Source: Aerophototrophica crusticola
GTDB taxonomy: Bacteria > Pseudomonadota > Alphaproteobacteria > Azospirillales > Azospirillaceae
Assembly (NCBI GenBank): GCA_001939945.1
Contig: MOEB01000006.1
Span: forward strand, 30,934-94,933
DNA: 64,000 bases
Reading direction: 5' to 3'
The position numbers and the translations under genes were made by a program. Positions 43,992 to 52,271 of this stretch are shown one piece after another (the first letter of the stretch is position 1; each line of letters opens with the position of its first letter). The notes below the pieces were generated by a model that was given only the letters and a program-made list of their open reading frames with translations, had not been told where the DNA came from and searched no databases.

Positions 43992-44303
43992 TCATGGGTT
44001 CGCCAGCACCGCCAGGGCGCGCATGACCGCTCCCAGGATCGCGTCGCGCGCCTCGGGCAGGGACAGGACCAGCGCCAGGGGGATGGCAAGGGACAGGCCG
44101 GCGGCCAGCAGCTTCGGCCACAGGGGCGGGCGGGCCGGCGGCGGTGGCGGTTCCTCGGCGGCGGATTCGGCCAGGATGGCGCGCAGGGTATCCTGCTCCT
44201 CCCGGCTCAGGGACAGCAGGATCCCCTCATTCCTCGGCGGGCGGAGCCGCCCCATCAGCCCGGCCAGCAGGCTTGATCCCGAAGACGCGGAGAAGGCGGT
44301 CAT
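43992..44303 (-). CDS. small single-pass membrane protein of the DUF2589 operon
   Basis: 103 residues if started at 44303, overlapping the previous gene by 77 bases; an internal Met at 44255 is an alternative. Cytoplasmic N-terminal part with GILLSLSREEQDTLRAILAES, a Pro-rich linker (EEPPPPPARPP) and one helix (LLAAGLSLAIPLALVLSL) near the C-terminus. I do not recognise a family; it could tether the complex to the membrane. Confidence 0.55.
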   Translation of the reverse strand: MTAFSASSGSSLLAGLMGRLRPPRNEGILLSLSREEQDTLRAILAESAAEEPPPPPARPPLWPKLLAAGLSLAIPLALVLSLPEARDAILGAVMRALAVLANP

Positions 44304-44742
44304 TCAGCCGCACCTCCGCCTGCTCGAAGCGGGGCCCGAAGATGGTGACGACCAGCTTGTGCAGCTTGGAGGCGGCGCGCGGCGGCACGCCGATGCGCAG
44401 GCGCAGGTCGGGCGGCGGGGCCAGCATCCCAGGCCGGCGTGGCGGCTGGGGGGCGGGGACCTCTTCCACCACGGCGGTGGTCTCGATCCGCAGCTCGGTG
44501 ACCCGCGTCTCGGTCAGGGTGTGCAGCGAGGCGAACGGGATCTGGACCGTCCGCGCGGGCTGCCCGCCCCGTCCCGGGATCTCGACCTTCAGGCTCCATG
44601 TCTCCGCCTCGACGTCGCTGTTCCCGTTGAGCTGCAGGTTGCGCACGACACGGCCGCGTTCGGACGCCGACAGGGCATCCTGGGCAAGGCCGGCCGCCGT
44701 CTGCAGCCTGAGGACCAGATCGTCAAGGCTGATGGCCGCCAT
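44227..44742 (-). CDS. DUF2589-operon protein, beta-sandwich-like
   Basis: 171 residues, no signal peptide. After a helical start (LDDLVLRLQTAAGLAQDAL) comes IPFASLHTLTETRVTELRIETTAVVEE, the same layout as the core motif of the other two large proteins of the operon (IP-L--L------I----I-F). A Pro-rich hinge then leads to LVVTIFGPRFEQAEVRLNDRLLRVFGI. Likely a diverged paralogue; function unknown. Confidence 0.65.
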   Translation of the reverse strand: MAAISLDDLVLRLQTAAGLAQDALSASERGRVVRNLQLNGNSDVEAETWSLKVEIPGRGGQPARTVQIPFASLHTLTETRVTELRIETTAVVEEVPAPQPPRRPGMLAPPPDLRLRIGVPPRAASKLHKLVVTIFGPRFEQAEVRLNDRLLRVFGIKPAGRADGAAPPAEE

Positions 44743-44769
44743 GTGACTGCGGTGCTCCCAGTGAAGGGT

Positions 44770-45024
44770 TCATTCAAGCCAATAAGGCTTCCGCGGGAAT
44801 CCCACATGGTAGACAACGCATTGCAAGACGACCTGGTGCTCGCCGATGTTCAGGATCGAGAAATTTTTCTCGACCCCGATGATCCGTCCCTTGGGCGAGT
44901 CTGACAGGCAGCGGTTCAGCAGGTCCGCCGCCGCCTGCACCTCTTCCTCCGTCGCCATCCTCTCCGGGTTGGTACTGCCCACGGTGATGCGCTTGACGAA
45001 TCCGACATCGGTCAGGTCGAACAT
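44770..45024 (-). CDS. small DUF2589-operon protein
   Basis: 84 residues, cytoplasmic, mixed alpha/beta. VEKNFSILNIGEHQVVLQCVVYHVGFP near the end is beta-rich. Located 27 bases before the next gene and 88 bases after the DUF2589 gene. No family recognised. Confidence 0.6.
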   Translation of the reverse strand: MFDLTDVGFVKRITVGSTNPERMATEEEVQAAADLLNRCLSDSPKGRIIGVEKNFSILNIGEHQVVLQCVVYHVGFPRKPYWLE

Positions 45025-45112
45025 CGTGCGCTTGCCTCGGCGGACGGAAGCGGGCCGGACAGGCCCAGGGGGAAGGGGCCCCGGGCCGTCGCCGGCCCGG
45101 GGGTATGGGCCA

Positions 45113-45730
45113 TCACGTCTTCGGCGGGGTGATGGTCTTCGGCGCGATGGACTGGTTCATCATGTCCAGCACGCGGGCCAGGCCCTCGGGCATGCCCTTG
45201 TCCTCGGCCTTCACGATCACCGTGTACTTGGCGGAGCTGTCGGTCTGCCGCTGCGTCTCCTTGGAGCTGGAGACGGAGCCGGAGATCTTCACGCTGCCGG
45301 ACACGGGGCCCCAGCCGAACTTGGCCTCCAGCTCGCCCTTGGCCTCGCTGGCGCTCTTCTCGGTGGTGGTCTCGCTGTTCTTCACCTCCATGTTGAAGGT
45401 GATGTCCACGGTGTTGATCGCCAGGGACGGGATCTTCACCACGGCCAGCAGCGGAACCTCCAGCTCCACCGTCTCCATGCTCGGGGCCGTGTTCGGGTCG
45501 GTGGCCACGGCGGTGGAGGGGCGGTTGAACTTGAAGGACACGGTCCGCACATCGCCCACGGCGTTGGCGTCGGCCTTGCTGGGGTCGGCAGGCGGGTTGA
45601 AGCCCACCACCTTGATGAAATTCGCCGTGGCGGTGGCCAGGCGCACCTGGGCGTCACAGGCGGCCATCAGCGGACCGCCGATGAGGTCGCCCATGGGAAG
45701 GCCGCGGAACTGATCAGCAATCGCTGCCAT
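45113..45730 (-). CDS. DUF2589 domain protein
   Basis: 205 residues, no signal peptide. The start FRGLPMGDLIGGPLMAACDAQ and the body (VRTVSFKFNRP; ELEVPLLAVVKIPSLAINTV; GWGPVSGSVKISGSVSSSKE) match the DUF2589 pattern of pseudomonads and shewanellas as I remember it. It is predicted beta-rich with an amphipathic helical start. No function has been assigned to the family that I know of. It heads a same-strand run of small genes with its paralogue just upstream. Confidence 0.8.
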   Translation of the reverse strand: MAAIADQFRGLPMGDLIGGPLMAACDAQVRLATATANFIKVVGFNPPADPSKADANAVGDVRTVSFKFNRPSTAVATDPNTAPSMETVELEVPLLAVVKIPSLAINTVDITFNMEVKNSETTTEKSASEAKGELEAKFGWGPVSGSVKISGSVSSSKETQRQTDSSAKYTVIVKAEDKGMPEGLARVLDMMNQSIAPKTITPPKT

Positions 45731-45757
45731 GCTTCAAACTCCCGGTTAAGTCCGCAT

Positions 45758-46297
45758 TCAGATCAATTTGTCGAGTTGCTGGATCAGCCTGGCCATCCCG
45801 TCGGACGGGGGCTGGCTCTCGACCTTCAGGGTGACCTTGGCGATGGCGCCCGGCCCCCGGCTCCTGCTCCCGCCGACATCGACGCCGAGCACGCGCTGCA
45901 GCCCGACGCCCCGCCAGCCCGACCCATCGTCGTCCGGGGCGCCGGAATCGCTCTTGTCCTGTGGTTTGCCGTCCTTGGCATCCTTCGCGCCCGCGCCCTT
46001 GGGCGGGTCGTCGTCATCGATGCCGGTCAGCCCGATCTCGAAATTGATCTCGGCCGCCTTGATGGACAGCAGTTGCGGCCCGACCAGCGACAGCAGGGGC
46101 ACGCGGACGATCCGCTCCTCCCCCTCCTCGGCGTCCGGCGACAGGGATGGCATCCGGACGTCCACCGCCTTGGGGCGGTTGTTCTCGTCGAAATAGTCGC
46201 TGACCGTCGAAAGCTGGAAACGATGAATCTTGTCCTGCGCCTCGGCCACCGCGTTGGCGATGGCCTGGATGAGGTGATGCAGTCCCAGGTTGGCCAC
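45758..46297 (-). CDS. DUF2589-like paralogue, first gene of the operon
   Basis: 179 residues. The helical start HHLIQAIANAVAEAQDKIH is followed by IVRVPLLSLVGPQLLSIKAAEINFEIGLTGID, aligned in layout with the VPLLAVV...IPSLAINTVDITF segment of the next gene. Then comes an Asp/Lys-rich linker and AIAKVTLKVESQPPSDGMARLIQQLDKLI, also mirrored in the neighbour (MPEGLARVLDMMN). Twenty-seven bases separate the two. Likely a duplicate subunit. Confidence 0.7.
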   Translation of the reverse strand: MANLGLHHLIQAIANAVAEAQDKIHRFQLSTVSDYFDENNRPKAVDVRMPSLSPDAEEGEERIVRVPLLSLVGPQLLSIKAAEINFEIGLTGIDDDDPPKGAGAKDAKDGKPQDKSDSGAPDDDGSGWRGVGLQRVLGVDVGGSRSRGPGAIAKVTLKVESQPPSDGMARLIQQLDKLI

Positions 46298-46939
46298 GAC
46301 TCGTCCCCTGCTGTCCCGGACGGGTTACTACCGCGGACGCAGTTCTATCACTGCCTATAACCGATGGAAAGTCAGAAGCCGAAAAGAGCGCACTTAAAGA
46401 ACCTTATTAAGCATATGACAATGCTGTGATCCGTCGCTTTTCATCTTTCGTTGCGCGATGCTATCGGCTTGACAACCACTTGTACCAGCCAAAGCGAGCA
46501 ACTTCCTGGCTGACGCCAGAGGCCCAAGCACCGCACCAAGTTGCCGAAGTGGTTCTTCTTAGGAGTGCGTCAATATCCAATTGCCCACCACACCCCAACC
46601 GGCACTGGATGCATGGGTTTCGGAGGCGGGTGGGAACACAGATGAAAACAGATTTAAAATGATGACCACACATAACAAAAATGAATGAGCTATTAAGAAA
46701 TCAGGCAACCTACTGATTATGATAGGAGTAAACGCATTTCGGTGAACCGGGGCTATCAATATTGACTGTGTTCATCCGTGTCTCGAGAACACCCAGTCCG
46801 GAATGGCCGACCGTAGGTTTGCGCCGCACTGATCCCGATCCTGGGTCGTCTACGCCGGAAGACCCGTGCATCCCTGGGCAAGAGAGGGATACCCAAGCAG
46901 CGGCCTGCTTTGCCTTGTCGGGTAGGGGCCGTCACTCCG
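46298..46939. other. 642-base gap without a convincing gene, A/T-rich
   Basis: The first part should hold the promoter of the DUF2589 operon (minus strand; a weak TTATAG box around 46357). The middle (46380-46770) is clearly A/T-rich and has only short open frames without coding character. It contains ACACAGATGAAAACAGAT and, at 46761, TGTTCATCCGTGTCT, wording also seen near 59280. No structured RNA was recognised. Confidence 0.6.
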
Positions 46940-47443
46940 TCACTGGAGCCGCGGCCCGTTCTCACGGTCCAGCAAGGCCTCGTACCGCCTCACCGTGGCC
47001 CGCATTTCCTCAAGCAGTTGGCGCTGCTCGTCAGCCGCCGCACGGGCCTCTTCCGCGTCGGTACGGGCGCGCTCGGCATACAGCCGGGCCGCCTCGGCAG
47101 ACTTTCGGGCATCCTCGCCCATGATGCGCGCCCGCTCCTCGGCTTGGCGCGCCTCTTCCGCCGCAAGCCGCGCGCTCTCGGCGAACCGGCGCTGGTCTTC
47201 GGCTTCCAGGCGCTGTGTTTCGCCGGTGACCCGCCCCTCCTCGGCGATCAGGCGGCTTCCTTCAGCCGCCTCCAGCCGCGCGAAGGCCGCCGCCCTGGCC
47301 TGCTCGGCCTCGGCCCGGTCCTGTTCGGCGGAAATGCGGTCCTGTTCGGCATGGGACCGCCGAAGCTCACCGCGCCGCCGGATTTCCTCGGCATCCACCC
47401 TGCGCTCCTCGGCATCGTCCATGGGGCGACGTGACGGGTCCAT
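46940..47443 (-). CDS. long coiled-coil protein
   Basis: 167 residues from the ATG at 47443 (a TTG two codons earlier is possible). Almost the whole chain is a single Ala/Glu/Arg-rich helix with repeats such as AEQDRISAEQDRAEAEQARA and RLAAEEARQAEERA, strongly predictive of a coiled coil. No membrane segment. Function cannot be inferred; it is separate from the DUF2589 operon by the gap above. Confidence 0.6.
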   Translation of the reverse strand: MDPSRRPMDDAEERRVDAEEIRRRGELRRSHAEQDRISAEQDRAEAEQARAAAFARLEAAEGSRLIAEEGRVTGETQRLEAEDQRRFAESARLAAEEARQAEERARIMGEDARKSAEAARLYAERARTDAEEARAAADEQRQLLEEMRATVRRYEALLDRENGPRLQ

Positions 47444-47560
47444 GGCCAATTCCCCAGGCTTTCCGTGTCAATCGTCCACGGAAAGCTTACGGCATCCCGG
47501 CACACGCGGCACAGGAAAAGGTCATCCTACTCCCATCGGCGAACACCGGCCGCAGCGGGA

Positions 47561-49462
47561 TCACGCCGTCAGCTCGGCTTCCATCCGCTCCAGCTCCTCG
47601 GACAGCTCCAGCCACTGCATCTCAAGCTCTTCCAGCTCGCGCCCCAGGGTGCCCAGCTCCTTCTGCGCCGCGGCCACGTCGGCCTTGGCGCCCTGGTAGA
47701 AGGCCGGGTCGGCCATGCGGGCCTCCAGGGCGTTCTTCTTCTTGGTGACGGCGGCCATCTGCTTCTCCACCGCCTCCACCTTCTTCTTCAGCGGGGCGAG
47801 CTGGGCGCGCACCTCTGCCGCCGCCCGGCGTTCGTCCTTGCGGGCGTCGCGGCCACGGGCCGGGGGGTCGGCTTGCTTCTCCGCCCGGGATTCCGCCCGC
47901 GCCTTGTCCAGCAGCAGGCGCTTGTACTCCTCCAGGTCGCCGTCGAAGGGCTTGGCCGTGCCGTCCGCCACCAGCCACAGCCGGTCGGCCGTCAGCTCGA
48001 TCAGGTGGGGGTCGTGGCTGATGACGATCACCGCCCCCTCATAGCCGTTCAGCGCCTCCACCAGCGCCTCGCGGCTGTCAATGTCCAAATGGTTGGTGGG
48101 CTCGTCCAGCATCAGGATGTGCGGCGCGTCCCGGGTCATCATGGCCAGCAGCAGCTTGGCCTTCTCCCCGCCTGACAGGGACCCGATCTTGGTCTCCGCC
48201 TTCTGCTGCGCCAGCCCGAACCGGCCAAGGTGCGCGCGCACCGCCGTCTCATGGGTGTTGGGCGGCATGATGGACGCCATCTGTTGGATGGGCGTCCAGT
48301 CCAGGTTCAGCTCGTCCGCCTGGTGCTGGGCGAAGTACCCGACCTTCAGCTTGGAGGACCGGCGGAACTCCCCGGCCATGGGGGCCAGCCGCCCGGCCAG
48401 CAGCTTGACCAGGGTGGACTTGCCGTTGCCGTTGGCGCCCAGCAGGGCGATGCGGTCGTCCGCGTCGATGCGCAGGTTCAGCTTCCTCAGGACCGCCCGG
48501 CCGTCATAGCCGATGGTCACGTCGTCCACCGCGATCAGCGGCGGGGCCAGCTCTTCCGGCGATGGGAAGTTGAAGCTGGTGGCGCTGTCCTCGATCACCT
48601 CGATGCGCGGCCCCAGCCGCTCCAGCGCCTTGATGCGGCTCTGGGCCTGGCGGGCCTTGGTGGCCTTGGCGCGAAACCGGTCCACGAAGCTTTGCAGGTG
48701 CTTGCGTTGCAATTCCTGCTTCACCGCGGCGGACTTCATCTGTTCCAGCTTGGCTGCCCGCTGCTTCACGAACTGGTCGTAGTTGCCGCTGTAGGAGGTC
48801 AGCTTCAACTGGTCCAGGTGGATGATGGTGGTGGGGACCTTGTTCAGCAGTTCCCGGTCATGGCTGACGATCATCACCGTGTGCGGGTAGGCCCGCAGGT
48901 AATCCTCCAGCCACAGGGTGGCTTCCAGGTCCAGGTGGTTGGTCGGTTCGTCCAGCAGCAGCAGGTCCGGCTCGGCGAACAGCACGCCGGCCAGGGCCAC
49001 GCGCATGCGCCAGCCGCCGGAAAAGTCGCTGCACGGCCGCCGCTGCGCCTCCGCGTCGAATCCCAGCCCGTGCAGGATGCGCGCCGCCCGCGCCTCCGCC
49101 GCATGGGCGCCGATGTCCGCCAGCCGCGCGTGGATCTCCCCGATGCGGGCCGGGTCGGTGGCCGTCTCCGCCTCCGCCAGCAGGGACGTGCGCTCCTGGT
49201 CGGCGGCCAGCACCGTGTCGATCAGGCTGGTGGCCCCGGCGGGCACCTCCTGCCGCACCCAGCCCATCTTCAGGCCGGCGGGCAGGCTGATGCTGCCCTC
49301 ATCCTGGTGCAGCTCCCCCGCGATCAGCTTCAGCAGGGTGGACTTGCCCGTCCCATTGCGCCCCACCAACGCCACCCGATGCCCGGCCGGCACGGTGACG
49401 GAGGCACGGTCCAACAGCACGCGGCCGGCGATACGGAAAGTGAGGTCGGTGATCTGCAGCAT
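47561..49462 (-). CDS. ABC-F family ATPase
   Basis: 633 residues from the ATG at 49462. Two ABC domains: Walker A GRNGTGKSTLLK and GANGNGKSTLVK, signatures CSDFSGGWRMRVALA and GSLSGGEKAKLLLA, and Walker B LLLDEPTNHLD in both. There is an ABC-F linker between them and a C-terminal coiled coil (KKKVEAVEKQMAAVTKKKNAL). No membrane domain, so it acts on ribosomes; YheS-like rather than an exporter. Confidence 0.92.
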   Translation of the reverse strand: MLQITDLTFRIAGRVLLDRASVTVPAGHRVALVGRNGTGKSTLLKLIAGELHQDEGSISLPAGLKMGWVRQEVPAGATSLIDTVLAADQERTSLLAEAETATDPARIGEIHARLADIGAHAAEARAARILHGLGFDAEAQRRPCSDFSGGWRMRVALAGVLFAEPDLLLLDEPTNHLDLEATLWLEDYLRAYPHTVMIVSHDRELLNKVPTTIIHLDQLKLTSYSGNYDQFVKQRAAKLEQMKSAAVKQELQRKHLQSFVDRFRAKATKARQAQSRIKALERLGPRIEVIEDSATSFNFPSPEELAPPLIAVDDVTIGYDGRAVLRKLNLRIDADDRIALLGANGNGKSTLVKLLAGRLAPMAGEFRRSSKLKVGYFAQHQADELNLDWTPIQQMASIMPPNTHETAVRAHLGRFGLAQQKAETKIGSLSGGEKAKLLLAMMTRDAPHILMLDEPTNHLDIDSREALVEALNGYEGAVIVISHDPHLIELTADRLWLVADGTAKPFDGDLEEYKRLLLDKARAESRAEKQADPPARGRDARKDERRAAAEVRAQLAPLKKKVEAVEKQMAAVTKKKNALEARMADPAFYQGAKADVAAAQKELGTLGRELEELEMQWLELSEELERMEAELTA

Positions 49463-49502
49463 GGCGGGGGATGTAGCACAGCCGCGCCAAGGGCAGAAGC
49501 GG

Positions 49503-49705
49503 CCGTTACCGTTCCCTCTCCCTGGGGAGAGGGTGCCTTGCGCAGCGAGGCGTGAGGGAGGTGGGAGCAGCACTACCCACCCCCTCTCCCCCCGGGGGAG
49601 AGGGTTGGGGTGAGGGGGCCGGGTTCCTCGAGACGCTTCGGTCCCTACGCCCACCTCCCTCACCCGGCGCTACCGCGCCACCCTCTCCCCAAGGAGAGGG
49701 AACAA
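49503..49705. repeat. CCCTCTCC-type palindromic repeat cluster
   Basis: Three hairpins: CCCTCTCCCTGGGGAGAGGG (near 49514), CCCTCTCCCCCCGGGGGAGAGGG (near 49581) and ACCCTCTCCCCAAGGAGAGGG (near 49680), linked by GTGAGGGAGGTGGG-like spacers in both orientations. Same family as the element inside the GNAT gene. Confidence 0.75.
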
Positions 49706-49727
49706 TACCGCCGAACAGGCACCCAAG

Positions 49728-49800
49728 GCCCGCGACCGCGGGCCCGCGGGCCCATGCCCGCGCAAGCCAAGCCCGCGGAGCGGGCGCCCGGCGCCTGAGG
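49728..49800 (+). repeat. AAGCCAAGCC-core palindromic repeat, copy E
   Basis: CCCGCGACCGCGGG, GGGCCCATGCCCGCG, the core CAAGCCAAGCC, CCGCGGAGCGGG and GCCCGGCGCCTGA follow in the same order as in the other copies; the terminal hairpin is weak here. Confidence 0.7.
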
Positions 49801-49859
49801 GCGCGCGCACGCGCACATCTGGCCCGCGCGTTCGGCGATGCGGTGGCGTAGGATTGGCG

Positions 49860-49888
49860 TTGCGGGCAGAATGGGCTGCCGTTATAAC
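49860..49888 (+). promoter_or_regulatory. promoter of ndk
   Basis: TTGCGG (49860-49865), a 17-base spacer and TATAAC (49883-49888), 36 bases before the ndk ATG. Confidence 0.6.
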
Positions 49889-49924
49889 GCCGCGACTTTT
49901 TCGAGAGTTTTCCAGGAGCATCCC

Positions 49925-50347
49925 ATGGCGATCGAACGCACGCTGTCGATCCTCAAGCCCGACGCCACCCGTCGCAACCTGACCGGCAAGATCAACGCCC
50001 GGTTCGAGGATGCGGGCCTGCGCATCGTCGCGCAGAAGCGCATGCAGCTCAGCCAGGCCCAGGCCGAGAAGTTCTACGACGTGCACCGTGAGCGCCCCTT
50101 CTTCGGCGACCTGGTGTCCTTCATGATCTCCGGCCCGGTGGTCGTGCAGGTGCTGGAGGGTGAGAACGCCGTGGCGAAGAACCGTGAGATCATGGGCGCC
50201 ACCAACCCGGCCAACGCCGCCCCCGGCACCATCCGCAAGGACTTCGCCGAGAGCATCGAGGCCAACAGCGTCCACGGCTCCGACAGCCTGGAGAACGCGG
50301 CCCGCGAGGTCGCCTTCTTCTTCGCGGAGAGCGAGATCGTCGGCTGA
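49925..50347 (+). CDS. ndk: nucleoside-diphosphate kinase
   Basis: 140 residues. [20 protein letters not shown] at the start, [17 protein letters not shown] and the phospho-His in [12 protein letters not shown]. It balances NTP/dNTP pools. Own promoter upstream and a strong terminator downstream. Confidence 0.97.
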   Translation: MAIERTLSILKPDATRRNLTGKINARFEDAGLRIVAQKRMQLSQAQAEKFYDVHRERPFFGDLVSFMISGPVVVQVLEGENAVAKNREIMGATNPANAAPGTIRKDFAESIEANSVHGSDSLENAAREVAFFFAESEIVG

Positions 50348-50374
50348 CCCCAGCCTGACTGGTCGAGAGACAGG

Positions 50375-50413
50375 AACGCCGCCGGGGGATGCCCTCCGGC
50401 GGCGTTTTCTTTT
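50375..50413 (+). terminator. rho-independent terminator of ndk
   Basis: 11-bp stem AACGCCGCCGG / CCGGCGGCGTT with a 10-base loop, followed by TTTTCTTTT, 28 bases after the stop. Confidence 0.9.
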
Positions 50414-50421
50414 GCCCGGCC

Positions 50422-51015
50422 TCACCCCACGCTCCCCCGCACGCAGGCCGCGCACGTCCTGGCCACGGTGAAGCTCCCCGGCTTCCCCGGCACCGGCGAC
50501 ACGATGTATTCCGGCCGCTCCCCCGCCAGGCCCGGCCCGCGCCAGCCGCAATACATGCGCCAGCCCTGGGCCACCTTGGTGATGCCCTCGCACAGCAGCA
50601 ACCGCGGCTGGCCGCCCAGGCCCGTGCGGCTGGTGACGGACAGGCCGGGCCCGCCCTCGCACAGGGCCAGGGGCGACCAGTCGGGCCGCCCCTGGGCGAT
50701 GTCGTCATTGATCTCCACGGGATAGCCGATCAGGTCTCGGAACGTGTACTGCACCTCGCCTGGCCCGGCCGCCGGCATGACATAGGCCAGGCACGCCCCG
50801 CCGTTCAGCCCAGGGCTGCCCGGGTTGCCCTGGACGAAGGCCTTCAGCCCGGCCCCGGCGGCCTGCGCCACCACCGCCCCCACGGGCGGCACGCCCACCG
50901 TCACCGCCGGGCCCTGTGCCGGGGACCCGCCGGCGTTCAACCTTTCCTCCGACGGCCCGGCACAGGCGGCCAGCAGCAACAGGCCGGGCAGCAGCATCAG
51001 TCGGTTCGCGTGCAT
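50422..51015 (-). CDS. hypothetical lipoprotein
   Basis: 197 residues from the ATG at 51015 (51024 also possible). Signal peptide with lipobox LLLLAACAGP, Cys at about residue 18. The mature part has several Cys (GGACLAYV, ALCEGG, LLLCEG, MYCGWRG, RTCAACV), suggesting disulfides. No family recognised. Confidence 0.7.
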   Translation of the reverse strand: MHANRLMLLPGLLLLAACAGPSEERLNAGGSPAQGPAVTVGVPPVGAVVAQAAGAGLKAFVQGNPGSPGLNGGACLAYVMPAAGPGEVQYTFRDLIGYPVEINDDIAQGRPDWSPLALCEGGPGLSVTSRTGLGGQPRLLLCEGITKVAQGWRMYCGWRGPGLAGERPEYIVSPVPGKPGSFTVARTCAACVRGSVG

Positions 51016-51188
51016 GGGCGTCACTCCGGGCAGCGGCAGGGCACTCCCCAGCTAATTGCCCGGCCCGTACGGTCGTTCCATACCCCGGACGGCGCAGAAA
51101 TCCGCCGGCCTGTGACAAGGCTCACTTCAAACCCGGGGCCCTTGCCCCCATGTCCAGGCCAGCCGTTTCCAGCCAGGGGAAAGCCCCG

Positions 51189-51455
51189 ATGCGCCCGACC
51201 GAGACCACCGCCCGCCAACGCAACAACCGCCGCGCCTTGGCCGCCCTGGGCGCCTTCCTGCTGGTGGGCGTCGCGATGCAGGACGCGCCGTCCGTCGAGG
51301 TCGCCACCGGGTTCCCCATCGGCCCCGCCGACCGGCAGGAGCTGGCCGTCGCCCTGGGCGTGACGGAGGCCCGCGTCGCCCAGGCGGCGGAGCAGGGGGT
51401 CGGCGCCTTCCTGGCCTTCGTCATCGAAGGCGCCATCGCCCACACCCGCCCCTAG
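51189..51455 (+). CDS. small hypothetical protein with N-terminal membrane or signal segment
   Basis: 88 residues from an ATG with AGGGGAAAG upstream. A basic start (TTARQRNNRRAL), a short hydrophobic stretch (ALGAFLLVGVAM) and ELAVALGVTEARVAQAAEQGV. Convergent with the next gene, 3 bases apart. Unknown. Confidence 0.5.
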   Translation: MRPTETTARQRNNRRALAALGAFLLVGVAMQDAPSVEVATGFPIGPADRQELAVALGVTEARVAQAAEQGVGAFLAFVIEGAIAHTRP

Positions 51456-51458
51456 TCC

Positions 51459-52208
51459 TCACGGATACATGGCCACGTCGTTGAAGGCCTCTTCCTCGTC
51501 ATAGGGCTGCACCACCCGGCCCCGCCCCGGCGTCATCGCCAGGTCCGCGCCGTAGCGATAGCGCCGCTCCGGCCGCACCCCGTCCTCCCGGCGCGTCCCG
51601 CGGCCCTGGTCCTGGCGGCCATGCTCGTCCGCGCCCATCAGCGTCTCGATGGCCCACAGCGCCTCCGGCAGGGCCAGCGCGGCCGAGGCGAAGCTCGCCA
51701 CCGTCGCCACCTGGCAGTACTCGCACAGGGCGTGGTTGTCGGCCCATTCCTCCCGGGCCAGCTTCACGCACAGCACCGCGTCATAGATCGTCTTCGCCGC
51801 CATCAGCAGCGGCAGGGCAGGGGCCGTGCGCGCCCGGTCCCGCCCGCCGGCCCCTGCCAGGATGGCCGTCACGGCATAGGTGGCGGTCATCAGCAGCCCG
51901 TCCGGCGTCCCCGCCCGGCGATAGGCATAGGCGCTGGCATCCACCTTGGTGGCGTTGAACAGCTTACCCAGCTCCGCCCCCATGACCACCAGATCCTCCG
52001 GCGGGTCGGGCAGGCGCTTGATGATTCCGGTCTGGTAGAGCCCGACCAGGTTGCCGATGGTGCCGCTCAGCATGGACAGGCCGACGACCCAGCGCCGCCG
52101 CGTCAGGTCGGCGGACCGCCCCTCCCGCAGCTCATGGCTCAGCCGCTCCGGCCTCGGCACGTCCCACCGGGCGAGCCGCCGGGCGCTTCCGGGCATGTCC
52201 AGGGGCAT
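51459..52208 (-). CDS. VKOR-like membrane protein, low certainty
   Basis: 249 residues from an ATG with GGAGGAG upstream; 52238 is an alternative. Four hydrophobic segments (about 41-60, 104-120, 131-148 and 166-188). The last begins right after ALCEYCQ (C162-x-x-C165), a redox-like CxxC at the membrane edge as in vitamin K epoxide reductase homologues, which feed disulfide formation. The second Cys pair expected in VKOR is not seen. The C-terminal 60 residues are Arg/Asp-rich and soluble. Confidence 0.5.
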   Translation of the reverse strand: MPLDMPGSARRLARWDVPRPERLSHELREGRSADLTRRRWVVGLSMLSGTIGNLVGLYQTGIIKRLPDPPEDLVVMGAELGKLFNATKVDASAYAYRRAGTPDGLLMTATYAVTAILAGAGGRDRARTAPALPLLMAAKTIYDAVLCVKLAREEWADNHALCEYCQVATVASFASAALALPEALWAIETLMGADEHGRQDQGRGTRREDGVRPERRYRYGADLAMTPGRGRVVQPYDEEEAFNDVAMYP

Positions 52209-52271
52209 GGTCTCCTCCGTCGTCGGTTGGGGTGTCACCCCCTCAACCGCCGTGGCACCCCTTAGGTCACG

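Noticed and set aside
46426-46662. 78-codon plus-strand frame in the A/T-rich gap
   Set aside because: No ribosome-binding site, odd composition, no resemblance to a protein family.
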